Virus record (IMG/VR): IMGVR_UViG_3300036828_000804
Coordinates: 1 to 38,940 of that record
Length of the DNA: 38,940 nucleotides
Reading direction: 5' to 3' (one strand)
Source: a virus
Shown piece by piece: positions 7,153 to 12,719 of the stretch; position 1 is the first letter of the stretch; every line of letters starts with the position of its first letter. Below the pieces are notes generated by a model. It was not told where the DNA came from. It did no database searches and worked only from the letters and a program-made list of their open reading frames with translations. The position numbers and the translations under genes are program-made.

Positions 7153-7341
7153 TCAGGGCTGGCAGGGCGTGATGACGGCCACCCGCTGGCCGTCCTCGAC
7201 CAGGTAGACCTCGTCGCCGTCGTCGACCACGCGGTCCACGGCGTCGCACAGCGCGCCCTCCCAGCGCACCCGCCGCTCGAGCACGACGTCGGCTCCGTCG
7301 GTGTCGTCGAGCTCTGAGATGGGACGGAAGACCCCTGACAT
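7153..7341 (-). CDS. Small acidic protein, weakly antitoxin-like (62 aa)
   Basis: Begins MSGVFRPISELDDTDGAD. The end, DDGDEVYLVEDGQRVAVITP, recalls the strand pair at the end of the Phd/YefM antitoxin N-domain, but the DNA-binding helices are not convincing and no toxin gene is adjacent. It starts 2 nt after the stop of the upstream gene. Confidence 0.5.
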   Translation of the reverse strand: MSGVFRPISELDDTDGADVVLERRVRWEGALCDAVDRVVDDGDEVYLVEDGQRVAVITPCQP

Positions 7342-7343
7342 GC

Positions 7344-7865
7344 TCACAGTGCTGCTCCTACTGGTAGTGCCTTGCGCTGCGCGTCCATCCGCGCCAGCAC
7401 GGCGGGTGTCATCTTCTCGACCAGGTCGGTTCCCCCGGCCGCGTATGCGGCGGTCATGGCGCCTGCCACGACGCGCCCGTTCTCCAGCGCGATCCACTCG
7501 CGCTGCCTGGCGGCGAGCCGCTCCAGGCGCTCCTCCAGCTCGCAGATCCGCGCGCGGTTCTCGTCGACCATCCGGTTCAGGCCCTTCGCGAAGGACTTGG
7601 CCAGGGCGTCGCGGTCCCGATCGATCTGCGCGAATCCGGCCCGCACCCAGTCGGCGAGGCGGTGGAAGGTGAACGGCATCCGGGACACGCCCGCCACGTC
7701 GTCCGGCCCGGTGTTGGGCGGGCGCCAGGGCCCTTCGTCCTGCACCTCGTCCGGCCGCCGGAACACCAGCATGAACGCGGCCCGCAGCCCCGAGGGGCGC
7801 TCGTCGATCTCGCGGCCGTCCTGGTCGATCACGCGGCGGCGCGCCCGTACCGGGATCCTGATCAT
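7344..7865 (-). CDS. Hypothetical protein with central coiled coil (173 aa)
   Basis: Start MIRIPVRARRRVIDQDGRE follows GGAGGG with a 5-nt gap. The middle is a long charged helix (ENRARICELEERLERLAARQ) that looks like a coiled coil. The N-terminus has two strand-like segments. No family recognised; oligomerisation through the coil is likely. Confidence 0.65.
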   Translation of the reverse strand: MIRIPVRARRRVIDQDGREIDERPSGLRAAFMLVFRRPDEVQDEGPWRPPNTGPDDVAGVSRMPFTFHRLADWVRAGFAQIDRDRDALAKSFAKGLNRMVDENRARICELEERLERLAARQREWIALENGRVVAGAMTAAYAAGGTDLVEKMTPAVLARMDAQRKALPVGAAL

Positions 7866-8068
7866 AAGTGCCCTCCTACGTTCCTCGTCACGACGGACGC
7901 GCGCACCACGCGCGACACCTCTGCGCTGCCGCCCTCGGCCTGCAGCGCGATGTTCAGCCGACCGACCGCGGCCACCACGGCGTCGAGCATCTCGCCCTCG
8001 GTCGCGGTGTCCGTGATCTTGACCTGGATCTGTGCGAAGACATCCGCCGTGCGTGCCTGTCCGCTCAC
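7862..8068 (-). CDS. Hypothetical protein (68 aa)
   Basis: GTG start (MSGQARTADVFAQIQ) and an ATGA overlap with the next gene. A strand (FAQIQVKITDTA) precedes a helix (EMLDAVVAAVGRLNIALQ), a small alpha/beta pattern. Function unknown. Confidence 0.55.
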   Translation of the reverse strand: MSGQARTADVFAQIQVKITDTATEGEMLDAVVAAVGRLNIALQAEGGSAEVSRVVRASVVTRNVGGHL

Positions 8069-8072
8069 AGCC

Positions 8073-8678
8073 CTAGTCCTCTCTGGTCAGCAGGCCGAGC
8101 GACACCAGGTCGTCGCCCTCGGGCACAGTATGATCCGCCGCGCCGTAAAGGGAAGCCCAGTCCATCGAGCCGTCCGGCCGCATCGCTGGCACCGGCGGCG
8201 CCTGCGCATCCGGCTCGTCCTCGCTGATCATCGGCACGCAGGGGGCCAGCACATACCGCTTGCCCGCCTCCAGCAGCAGCTCCACGCCCTCTACCACGAG
8301 CACCGCGTACCGGGTCACCTGCTCCTGATCCATCGCGAGCGTGCCGGTGTTGTCCGCCGACTGCGCGTACTGCGCCAGGGTCTCGCCAGCGGCGCGGTCC
8401 TGCACCATGTAGCCGATGGTCTGGTACCCGTCGGGCGCCGGATCCGCCTCGCCCCTGGCCCACTCGTTCTCGGCGTCCATGATCACCTGGTCGCCGCCGA
8501 GGCGCTCCCAGTCCTCGCCGAGCCGGGCACTCAGCAGCTCGCGGATCGACTTCGCCCGGGTGATCCGGCCGTGCCCGCCCGCGTCCCTCAGCTGCTTCCA
8601 GGCGCGCGAGAGCGCCCCGATCGCGTCCGTCCGGTCCTTCTGGTCGAGCAGCCATGCGCCGAACGTCTTCTCACTCAT
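8073..8678 (-). CDS. Hypothetical protein (201 aa)
   Basis: Begins MSEKTFGAWLLDQKDRTD. The first ~45 residues form a small helical unit whose pattern (FGAWLLDQ, then a charged helix) recalls YozE/SAM-like domains found in other actinobacterial proteins; this is a weak resemblance. The C-terminal half is acidic and disordered. The frame in the other register at 8065-8655 is a shadow. Confidence 0.65.
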   Translation of the reverse strand: MSEKTFGAWLLDQKDRTDAIGALSRAWKQLRDAGGHGRITRAKSIRELLSARLGEDWERLGGDQVIMDAENEWARGEADPAPDGYQTIGYMVQDRAAGETLAQYAQSADNTGTLAMDQEQVTRYAVLVVEGVELLLEAGKRYVLAPCVPMISEDEPDAQAPPVPAMRPDGSMDWASLYGAADHTVPEGDDLVSLGLLTRED

Positions 8679-8693
8679 CAGTTCCCTGTCTCT

Positions 8694-8912
8694 CTACTTG
8701 ATCCATCCGGCGCGCAGCGCACCGGCTACCAGGTGCGTCGCGTTGGACGCGCCGACGCGTGCCAGCATGCGGGACACGGACGTGTACAGCGAGCGCTCCT
8801 TGACGAGCATCTCCCGCGCGATCCGCGAGCGCGTCTCCCCGTCGGCCAGGCGCCGCAGCAGCTCGAGTTCCTTGTCCGTGAACGGGCATGCGGCATGCCG
8901 GGGCGGTGTCAT
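8694..8912 (-). CDS. Stand-alone LuxR/GerE-type helix-turn-helix protein (72 aa)
   Basis: The whole protein is one LuxR-type DNA-binding domain: FTDKELELLRRLADGETRSR starts the first helix pair at residue 11, then IAREMLVKERSLYTSVSRML gives the turn and recognition helix, and THLVAGALRAGW is the final helix. There is no receiver or ligand domain, so it must act through its own expression level or a partner. The ATG overlaps the stop of the gene at 8909-9361. A regulatory target is not evident from sequence. Confidence 0.75.
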   Translation of the reverse strand: MTPPRHAACPFTDKELELLRRLADGETRSRIAREMLVKERSLYTSVSRMLARVGASNATHLVAGALRAGWIK

Positions 8913-9361
8913 CCCAGGTCACCTGCCTCCCAGGATCGCTGGGCCTTGAGGAGCTCGAACTTGAGGTTGATCCGGAGCGGGCGCTCGAACTGCGCGACGG
9001 CGCCCCGGGCATCCTCCAGCGCCGTGAGCAGCTTCTGGTAGGCGGTGGCCTCGGCCTCGTCCAGGTGCCGCAGCGTGACCATGTCCCAGTCGATGGCGGC
9101 GTGCCGCCCCATGTCCTCCCACAGCGCCACCACGCTGCCGTCGGACTTGCGTATGTCGTCGGCGACCCCGTGCCTCACGTGCCCGCCGACGGCCGTGGAG
9201 AACGGCACGTGCACCTCGGGCCTGTGCGTCGCCACACGCACCTTCGAACGCAGGTCGGCCAGGGTGTCGGCGGTGTACAGCTGGCCGTCCACGATGACCC
9301 GGAACATCCCGTCGCCGTCCACCAGCACGACGTGCTCGACCCCTTGGACATCGATTCTCAT
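8909..9361 (-). CDS. Hypothetical protein (150 aa)
   Basis: First gene after the promoter at 9388-9426, with GATCAGGGAAGGAAG just upstream of the ATG. The N-terminus is a beta hairpin (MRIDVQGVEHVVLVDGDG); the second half is helical (EAEATAYQKLLTALEDARGA). It is coupled to the LuxR-type gene by ATGA. Confidence 0.65.
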   Translation of the reverse strand: MRIDVQGVEHVVLVDGDGMFRVIVDGQLYTADTLADLRSKVRVATHRPEVHVPFSTAVGGHVRHGVADDIRKSDGSVVALWEDMGRHAAIDWDMVTLRHLDEAEATAYQKLLTALEDARGAVAQFERPLRINLKFELLKAQRSWEAGDLG

Positions 9362-9387
9362 CTGATCTTCCTTCCCTGATCCTGACT

Positions 9388-9426
9388 ACTTGTCAGCAGG
9401 CTACACCGTGTCTGCCTGCTACGGAA
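9388..9426 (-). promoter_or_regulatory. Putative leftward promoter with degenerate 13-bp operator
   Basis: The 13-mer ACTTGTCAGCAGG (plus 9388-9400) matches the repeat at 11 of 13 positions. On the minus strand TAGCCT overlaps its end as a -10 box; the -35 (TTCCGT, 17 bp away) is weak. It lies 27 bp before the start of the gene at 9361. Confidence 0.5.
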
Positions 9427-9439
9427 CCCCGCCGGGTCT

Positions 9440-9526
9440 TCAACGTCCGACCGCCAGCACGAGCACGCAGATCGGCGCCACGACGACCAGCAGGAACGAG
9501 ATGATGATGCTGCCGACCCGGCTCAT
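9440..9526 (-). CDS. Single-helix membrane microprotein (28 aa)
   Basis: MSRVGSIIISFLLVVVAPIC begins a protein that is nearly all hydrophobic helix, with one Arg at each end. Its ATG overlaps the stop of the DUF397 gene (TGATG). It could be a membrane-active peptide, but nothing shows its role. Confidence 0.55.
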   Translation of the reverse strand: MSRVGSIIISFLLVVVAPICVLVLAVGR

Positions 9527-9726
9527 CACCGCACCTCGCCGTCGAACTCGCCCTGCGCCACGCCCGCCAGGAACGCCTCCCATTCGGCCCTGGTGAACGC
9601 CAGCTCCGGCCCGGCGCCGCCGTCCTTCGAATCGCGCACCCGGAACCCGTCCTCGGTCTCCATGACCTCGACGCAGCACTGGCCGCCCTCCGATCCGGCG
9701 GGCTTGTGCCACTCGTTGATCTTCAT
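9526..9726 (-). CDS. DUF397 domain protein (66 aa)
   Basis: The full length matches the DUF397 pattern: an N-terminal W (NEWHKPAGSEGGQCCVEV), then GFRVRDSKDGGAGPELAF, then TRAEWEAFLAGVAQGEFDGE. In Streptomyces such small proteins are encoded next to XRE-type regulators (the WhiJ-like and abaA-like clusters) and modulate or antagonise them. Here the partner lies immediately upstream (9723-10001, ATGA overlap). The family is common on actinobacterial chromosomes; in a phage it may act on the host's paralogues. Confidence 0.85.
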   Translation of the reverse strand: MKINEWHKPAGSEGGQCCVEVMETEDGFRVRDSKDGGAGPELAFTRAEWEAFLAGVAQGEFDGEVR

Positions 9727-10001
9727 GCTGTCTCCCGGGTGAGTGAGATGTCGGTCCCGTCTATGATCGTCCCTCGCCAGCGCTCGCGTCCCAGCAACAC
9801 GAGCGGGCACACGTCGTACAGGTCCGCGAACTCGAGCAGCACGTCGATGCTGATCAGGTAGCGGCCTGCCTCCCAGAAGCTGATCTGCCCCTGCTTGTAT
9901 CCGGTTCTCGCCGCGGCCTGCGCCTGGGTCAGGCCCGAGTCCAGGCGCGCTTCGCGCAGGTGCATGCCGATCTCGACGGCGAGGCCGCGGTCCCTGGCCA
10001 T
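9723..10001 (-). CDS. XRE-family helix-turn-helix regulator (92 aa)
   Basis: Residues 11-65 form a Cro/C1-type HTH: GMHLREARLDSGLTQAQAA, then TGYKQGQISFWEAGRYLISI, then VLLEFADLY. The protein stops soon after the HTH, unlike the roughly 280-residue WhiJ-like partners of DUF397 proteins, which carry a DUF5753 sensor domain. It overlaps the DUF397 gene by 4 nt. A repressor or anti-repressor role is likely; the target could be the 13-bp repeats, but that is only a hypothesis. Confidence 0.85.
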   Translation of the reverse strand: MARDRGLAVEIGMHLREARLDSGLTQAQAAARTGYKQGQISFWEAGRYLISIDVLLEFADLYDVCPLVLLGRERWRGTIIDGTDISLTRETA

Positions 10002-10002
10002 G

Positions 10003-10428
10003 TCAGGGCTCTTCCACGACGTCGTGCCACTCGCCGACGGGGCGCACCATGACCTTGCCCGGATACTCGAGGTAGGCGCGGGCCTCCTCGGCGGTGGAGA
10101 AGCCCCATACGGTGTGCCAGGTGGCGGAGTCTTTCGGGTCGCGCCAGCGGACGCCGTACTCGTCCGTGGAGGACTCGATGCGCTTCGCCAGCGCGCGGCT
10201 CGTGGCCTCCGCCTGGTCCCGCTCGCGGGTGAGCCGCTCGACTCCCTCCACCAGCACGCCCAGGTCGCCGACGGTCGGCTTGTCGATGCCGATCACGGGC
10301 TCGGAGCAGTGCTTGATCGGGACGCGGCCGTATCCGTCGTCGTACTGGCCGTACCGCTTCACCCAGGCGTCGAACCAGGTCCGGCAGCGTGCCAGTGATT
10401 CGTCGAGAGCGGTCAATGGCCTGGTCAC
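10003..10428 (-). CDS. Hypothetical protein (141 aa)
   Basis: GTG start (MTRPLTALDESLARC) overlapping the stop of the RHH gene (GTGA). The middle contains a helix with GVERLTRERDQAEATSRALA, and the C-terminus is beta-rich with W residues. It links the RHH gene and the XRE-DUF397 pair in one transcription unit. Function unknown. Confidence 0.6.
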   Translation of the reverse strand: MTRPLTALDESLARCRTWFDAWVKRYGQYDDGYGRVPIKHCSEPVIGIDKPTVGDLGVLVEGVERLTRERDQAEATSRALAKRIESSTDEYGVRWRDPKDSATWHTVWGFSTAEEARAYLEYPGKVMVRPVGEWHDVVEEP

Positions 10429-10703
10429 GGCTTCCCCACGGGCGTCGCGTAGTGGCTCTGCGGCTCCTCGTGCACCCATTCGGGTCCGTCGGCGGTCGGG
10501 ATCTCGACGGTCGGCAGGCCGCACTCGCCGCATACGGACCGGCGGGGCGGGGGCGGCGTCTCCGGCACCCCCGCGTACCGCTGCTCGAGCGCCTCTATGA
10601 GGATCTTGCTCATGGGGCGGTAGTTCTCGAATGACTCACGGCGGAGGTTGGCATAGACCTCATGCGGTAACCGAACCGTGAGTGATCGGGTCTCTTCACT
10701 CAT
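10425..10703 (-). CDS. Ribbon-helix-helix regulator with CxxC tail (92 aa)
   Basis: Residues 7-44 fit the CopG/Arc ribbon-helix-helix fold: strand SLTVRLPHEVYANL, helix RESFENYRPMSKILIEALEQ. A proline linker leads to CGEC (58-61) and an acidic tail that could form a small zinc knuckle. Directly upstream of the ATG is the element TGATACCGTGGG, which recurs at the start of the gene at 28628-28888, so self-regulation is plausible. No partner toxin is seen. Confidence 0.75.
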   Translation of the reverse strand: MSEETRSLTVRLPHEVYANLRRESFENYRPMSKILIEALEQRYAGVPETPPPPRRSVCGECGLPTVEIPTADGPEWVHEEPQSHYATPVGKP

Positions 10704-10706
10704 GCA

Positions 10707-10718
10707 CCCACGGTATCA
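10707..10718 (-). promoter_or_regulatory. Start-proximal element TGATACCGTGGG, copy 1
   Basis: TGATACCGTGGG on the minus strand ends 3 nt before the ATG of the RHH gene. The same 12 bp, at the same distance, precedes the ATG at 28888. There is no Shine-Dalgarno sequence here, so it could be an operator or the -10 region of a leaderless transcript. Confidence 0.45.
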
Positions 10719-10913
10719 GTCGCGAGGGTGCTTGTCGCGCCATTCGGCCAGCAGGCCGTCAGCCGACACCCACTGCGGGTTGGGCAGGTCGTCTCTGAAC
10801 ACTGATACGCCGCAGACCTCGCCCTTCACGACGCCCATGAGCTTGTCGAACGAGTCGGCCTCGTCCGCGAGCAGCCCACGGGCGTCCGCCACGTACACCT
10901 TGAACCGGGCCAC
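10716..10913 (-). CDS. Hypothetical protein (65 aa)
   Basis: GTG start (MARFKVYVADARGLLADEA) overlapping the previous stop (TAGTG). The sequence is alpha/beta with WVSADGLLAEWRDK at the end. The stop overlaps the TGATAC element of the next gene. Longer frames upstream are shadow. Function unknown. Confidence 0.55.
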   Translation of the reverse strand: MARFKVYVADARGLLADEADSFDKLMGVVKGEVCGVSVFRDDLPNPQWVSADGLLAEWRDKHPRD

Positions 10914-11146
10914 TAGATCGCGACCTCGAACACGTAGCCGCGCTCGTTCGTCTCGACCACCTGCACCGCCGGAGCCGCATAGGACCCGCACAGCTTCTGG
11001 GCCATCCGCCGGGCCGCGTAGGCGTGCATGTCCTCCGCGTTCATCCCGTAGTCCCACGGAACCCGCAGCTGGCTGCCCATGGCCGCGGCCGTGACGAACT
11101 CGCCCTTTGTCTCCGTGGCCTGGATCTTCCTCGTCCTGATCTTCAT
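10913..11146 (-). CDS. Hypothetical protein (77 aa)
   Basis: The second ATG (MKIRTRKIQATETKG) at 11146 is preferred over that at 11155 because GGGAGG lies 9 nt before it and only 0 nt before the first. A helix (DMHAYAARRMAQKL) is followed by strands (VQVVETNERGYVFEV). It is first in the unit driven from 11173-11211. Confidence 0.6.
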   Translation of the reverse strand: MKIRTRKIQATETKGEFVTAAAMGSQLRVPWDYGMNAEDMHAYAARRMAQKLCGSYAAPAVQVVETNERGYVFEVAI

Positions 11147-11172
11147 ACCGGTCATCCTCCCTGAACTCGACT

Positions 11173-11211
11173 GCTTGTCATCAGTCTACCGCACCTCGAC
11201 CGTTTCCACAC
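11173..11211 (-). promoter_or_regulatory. Putative leftward promoter with 13-bp operator
   Basis: Plus strand GCTTGTCATCAGT (11173-11185) matches the repeat at 12 of 13 positions. On the minus strand the -10 box TAGACT (11188-11183) overlaps it and also contains the stop codon of the upstream gene. The -35 is poor. The leader GTTCAGGGAGG follows. Confidence 0.6.
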
Positions 11212-11848
11212 CGTCTTCCGAGGCCAGGATCTCCGCTCGCAGCACCCGCCGGATGGTGCGCTGCGTCTCGGTGTTCACCCCGGCCTGGGCCAGCGCGTTG
11301 TCCAAGGCCCGATCCAGCAGCGCCAGTTCCTTCTCGCGCAGCTGCAGGCCGCGCTGGTCCAGGCCGAGGCGCATCGCCTTCTCGGCGTGCGATCCGGCCA
11401 TGTCCATCGACTTGAGCATCGCGCCGACCTCGCCGCGCACGTGGATGTTGCCGAACGAGTCGAAGTAGGTCAGCTTCTCCTGCTCGGCCAGCTCGGCCTG
11501 CAGCCGTCCGGCCATGGCGCGCGAGATCGCAATCACCCACTGCAGGGTCTCGGCCGGGTTGCCGTACCGCTCGACGATCTCCGTGTCGGTCATCTCGAGG
11601 ACGCTTTTCCGGGCGTTCATGATCGTCTGGCGCTCCACCGTGCGCCGGTCGGCCGCCTCGATCGTCGTCTGCGCCTTGCCGCCGTGCATATGGCACACCG
11701 ACGCGCCGGGCACCGGCCCGTTGGTGCACCGCTCCCCGCTCTGCTTGCTATTCGCAGTGCACTGATGCACCGGAACGGGGCCCAAAAGCTTGGCCATCAC
11801 GTCGTCCAGAGCCCGATACTCTTCCTTCTCGTCCATGTTCGACACCAT
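11186..11848 (-). CDS. Cys/His HGG-motif protein, possibly small-terminase-like
   Basis: Near the N-terminus Cys, Cys, Cys and His lie in CTANSKQSGERC and VCHMHGG, a putative zinc site that phage proteins often carry ahead of a helical body, some of them annotated as small terminase-like. The rest is helical (AGRLQAELAEQEKL, REKELALLDRALDNALAQ). The frame is open to an ATG at 11980, but codons 1-44 of that version use rare low-GC3 codons and contain a GGGTGACGCA repeat and a 17-bp palindrome, so I prefer MVSNMDEKEEY at 11848. Neither start has a clear ribosome site. It faces the repeat region, so DNA binding there is an attractive guess. Confidence 0.6.
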   Translation of the reverse strand: MVSNMDEKEEYRALDDVMAKLLGPVPVHQCTANSKQSGERCTNGPVPGASVCHMHGGKAQTTIEAADRRTVERQTIMNARKSVLEMTDTEIVERYGNPAETLQWVIAISRAMAGRLQAELAEQEKLTYFDSFGNIHVRGEVGAMLKSMDMAGSHAEKAMRLGLDQRGLQLREKELALLDRALDNALAQAGVNTETQRTIRRVLRAEILASEDGVETVEVR

Positions 11849-11883
11849 ACGCACCGCATGATCCCTCGTCCATGGGGGGTCAC

Positions 11884-11900
11884 CAAGATCATGGATCTTG
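11884..11900. repeat. 17-bp perfect palindrome
   Basis: CAAGATC and GATCTTG flank a central ATG. It lies 36 bp upstream of the preferred start of the gene at 11848 and would suit a dimeric repressor. Confidence 0.5.
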
Positions 11901-12171
11901 AAACGGTCGGACAACTCTCTGACCTGCACGGACAACTCAGCACCCCTGGGTGACGCAGAATCGCACACCTCTATCTGCATGCGTCACCCGCTGCGTCACC
12001 CGCTGCGTCACCCACCAGATACGGTGACGCACACGTACGTCACCCGATGACGCGGGAGACGCAGGGTGACGCATATTTTCACAGGTTTTCTGTCACAACC
12101 TATGACGTGGGAGACGACATTCGTCACCGGGTGACGCAGCGGTGACGAAGGCAATTTGGCACCTGACCTGC

Positions 12172-12177
12172 GATAAT
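12172..12177 (+). promoter_or_regulatory. Extended -10 promoter candidate
   Basis: GATAAT preceded by TGC gives an extended -10 box reading rightward. A transcript would start near 12184, run through the large inverted repeat and reach the gene at 12315. No good -35 box is present. Confidence 0.4.
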
Positions 12178-12190
12178 GACAGCACGACGA

Positions 12191-12271
12191 CGGGTGACGC
12201 AGGTTCTATACTCTCTGGATACCTGAAGAGAAAGGGCAGGGGCAGAGAGAGTAGAAAACCTGCGTCACCCG
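12191..12271. repeat. Inverted repeat with 26-bp arms
   Basis: Arms 12191-12216 and 12246-12271 pair over 15 bp (CGGGTGACGCAGGTT with its complement), then 3 mismatches, then 8 bp (TACTCTCT), around a 29-nt centre. Each outer arm contains one GGGTGACGCA copy. It could form a cruciform or an RNA stem-loop in the leader of the gene at 12315. Confidence 0.7.
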
Positions 12272-12302
12272 ATGCCACCGCATCGTTGTCATCGACGTCA
12301 TG

Positions 12303-12318
12303 TAGACTGATGACATGT
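12303..12318 (+). promoter_or_regulatory. -10 box and 13-bp operator over a start codon
   Basis: TAGACT (12303-12308) overlaps ACTGATGACATGT (12306-12318), a 12 of 13 match to the repeat read in reverse. The ATG of the next gene is at 12315, seven bases after the -10 box, as for a leaderless transcript. A partial copy (TTGTCATC) lies at 12286-12293. Confidence 0.55.
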
Positions 12319-12668
12319 ACCGACCGACCAAGTACGAAATCCGGAACCGAGAGGCCCGCGACGCCGCGGTTCTCGCCGCCCTGCAATCCAAGATCACACG
12401 ACCGTGGTGGGGCACGTCCACCGAGCTGCACGCACTGCTCGACGTCCATGCGTCGTTGGGTGCGCAGCCCAGGCCCGTCCCCCGGCAGGGCTTCTCCTGC
12501 TCCCTCGAATCGCTGGAGCGCGGCGAGTTGCGCGAACGCGGCTGGACCGTCCACCGATGGAGGACCGCCAGTGCCCGCCGGATCGGCCTCGTACCGCCTG
12601 GATGGGTGTGGGATGACGAAGCCAGCCTGTGGGTCGTGCACGGCGTCCCGCTGCCCCCGCAGGCGTGA
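12315..12668 (+). CDS. Stand-alone wHTH protein related to the helicase C-terminus (117 aa)
   Basis: The C-terminal two thirds, WWGTSTELHALL ... SLESLERGELRERGWTV ... ARRIGLVPP, follow the same order as the last ~75 residues of the convergent helicase gene (WEGTATELLHYL ... SLSDRIERTSQALGALGW ... KRIIRITPP). Such wHTH domains end many phage primase-helicases and touch origin DNA. A free copy next to the repeat region could be an origin-binding protein, a competitor of the helicase or a repressor. The N-terminus (EIRNREARDAAVLAALQSK) is a helix. Start: no ribosome site, but TAGACT sits 7 nt upstream. Confidence 0.7.
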   Translation: MYRPTKYEIRNREARDAAVLAALQSKITRPWWGTSTELHALLDVHASLGAQPRPVPRQGFSCSLESLERGELRERGWTVHRWRTASARRIGLVPPGWVWDDEASLWVVHGVPLPPQA

Positions 12669-12670
12669 CA

Positions 12671-12706
12671 GCGCCCCCGTCTCCGGCATACGGCTGGCGG
12701 GGGCGC
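12671..12706. terminator. Bidirectional terminator between convergent genes
   Basis: GCGCCCCCG (12671-12679) pairs perfectly with CGGGGGCGC (12698-12706). It lies between the stops at 12668 and 12715 and can serve both strands. Confidence 0.65.
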
Positions 12707-12719
12707 ACTTGTCATCAGA
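12707..12719. promoter_or_regulatory. 13-bp operator at a gene end (stoperator-like)
   Basis: ACTTGTCATCAGA matches the repeat at 12 of 13 positions. It abuts the terminator stem and covers the stop codon of the helicase gene. No promoter is expected here, so a bound protein would block elongation rather than initiation. Confidence 0.5.

Larger units (their letters stand above)
11849..12314. promoter_or_regulatory. Repeat-rich control region, candidate origin
   Basis: No convincing gene lies here. Exact GGGTGACGCA occurs on the plus strand at 11948, 12064, 12129 and 12192, and on the minus strand at 11980, 11992, 12004 and 12261; four degenerate copies start at 12022, 12036, 12120 and 12140. 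Three copies at 11980-12013 are spaced exactly 12 bp. An AT-rich patch (12074-12105), a perfect palindrome (11884-11900) and a large inverted repeat (12191-12271) lie among them. The layout is that of iterons plus an unwinding element, or of a multi-operator switch between divergent genes. Confidence 0.7.

Noticed and set aside
7153-7341. Phd-type antitoxin
   Set aside because: Only the last strands resemble the family and no toxin gene is next to it, so it is kept as hypothetical.
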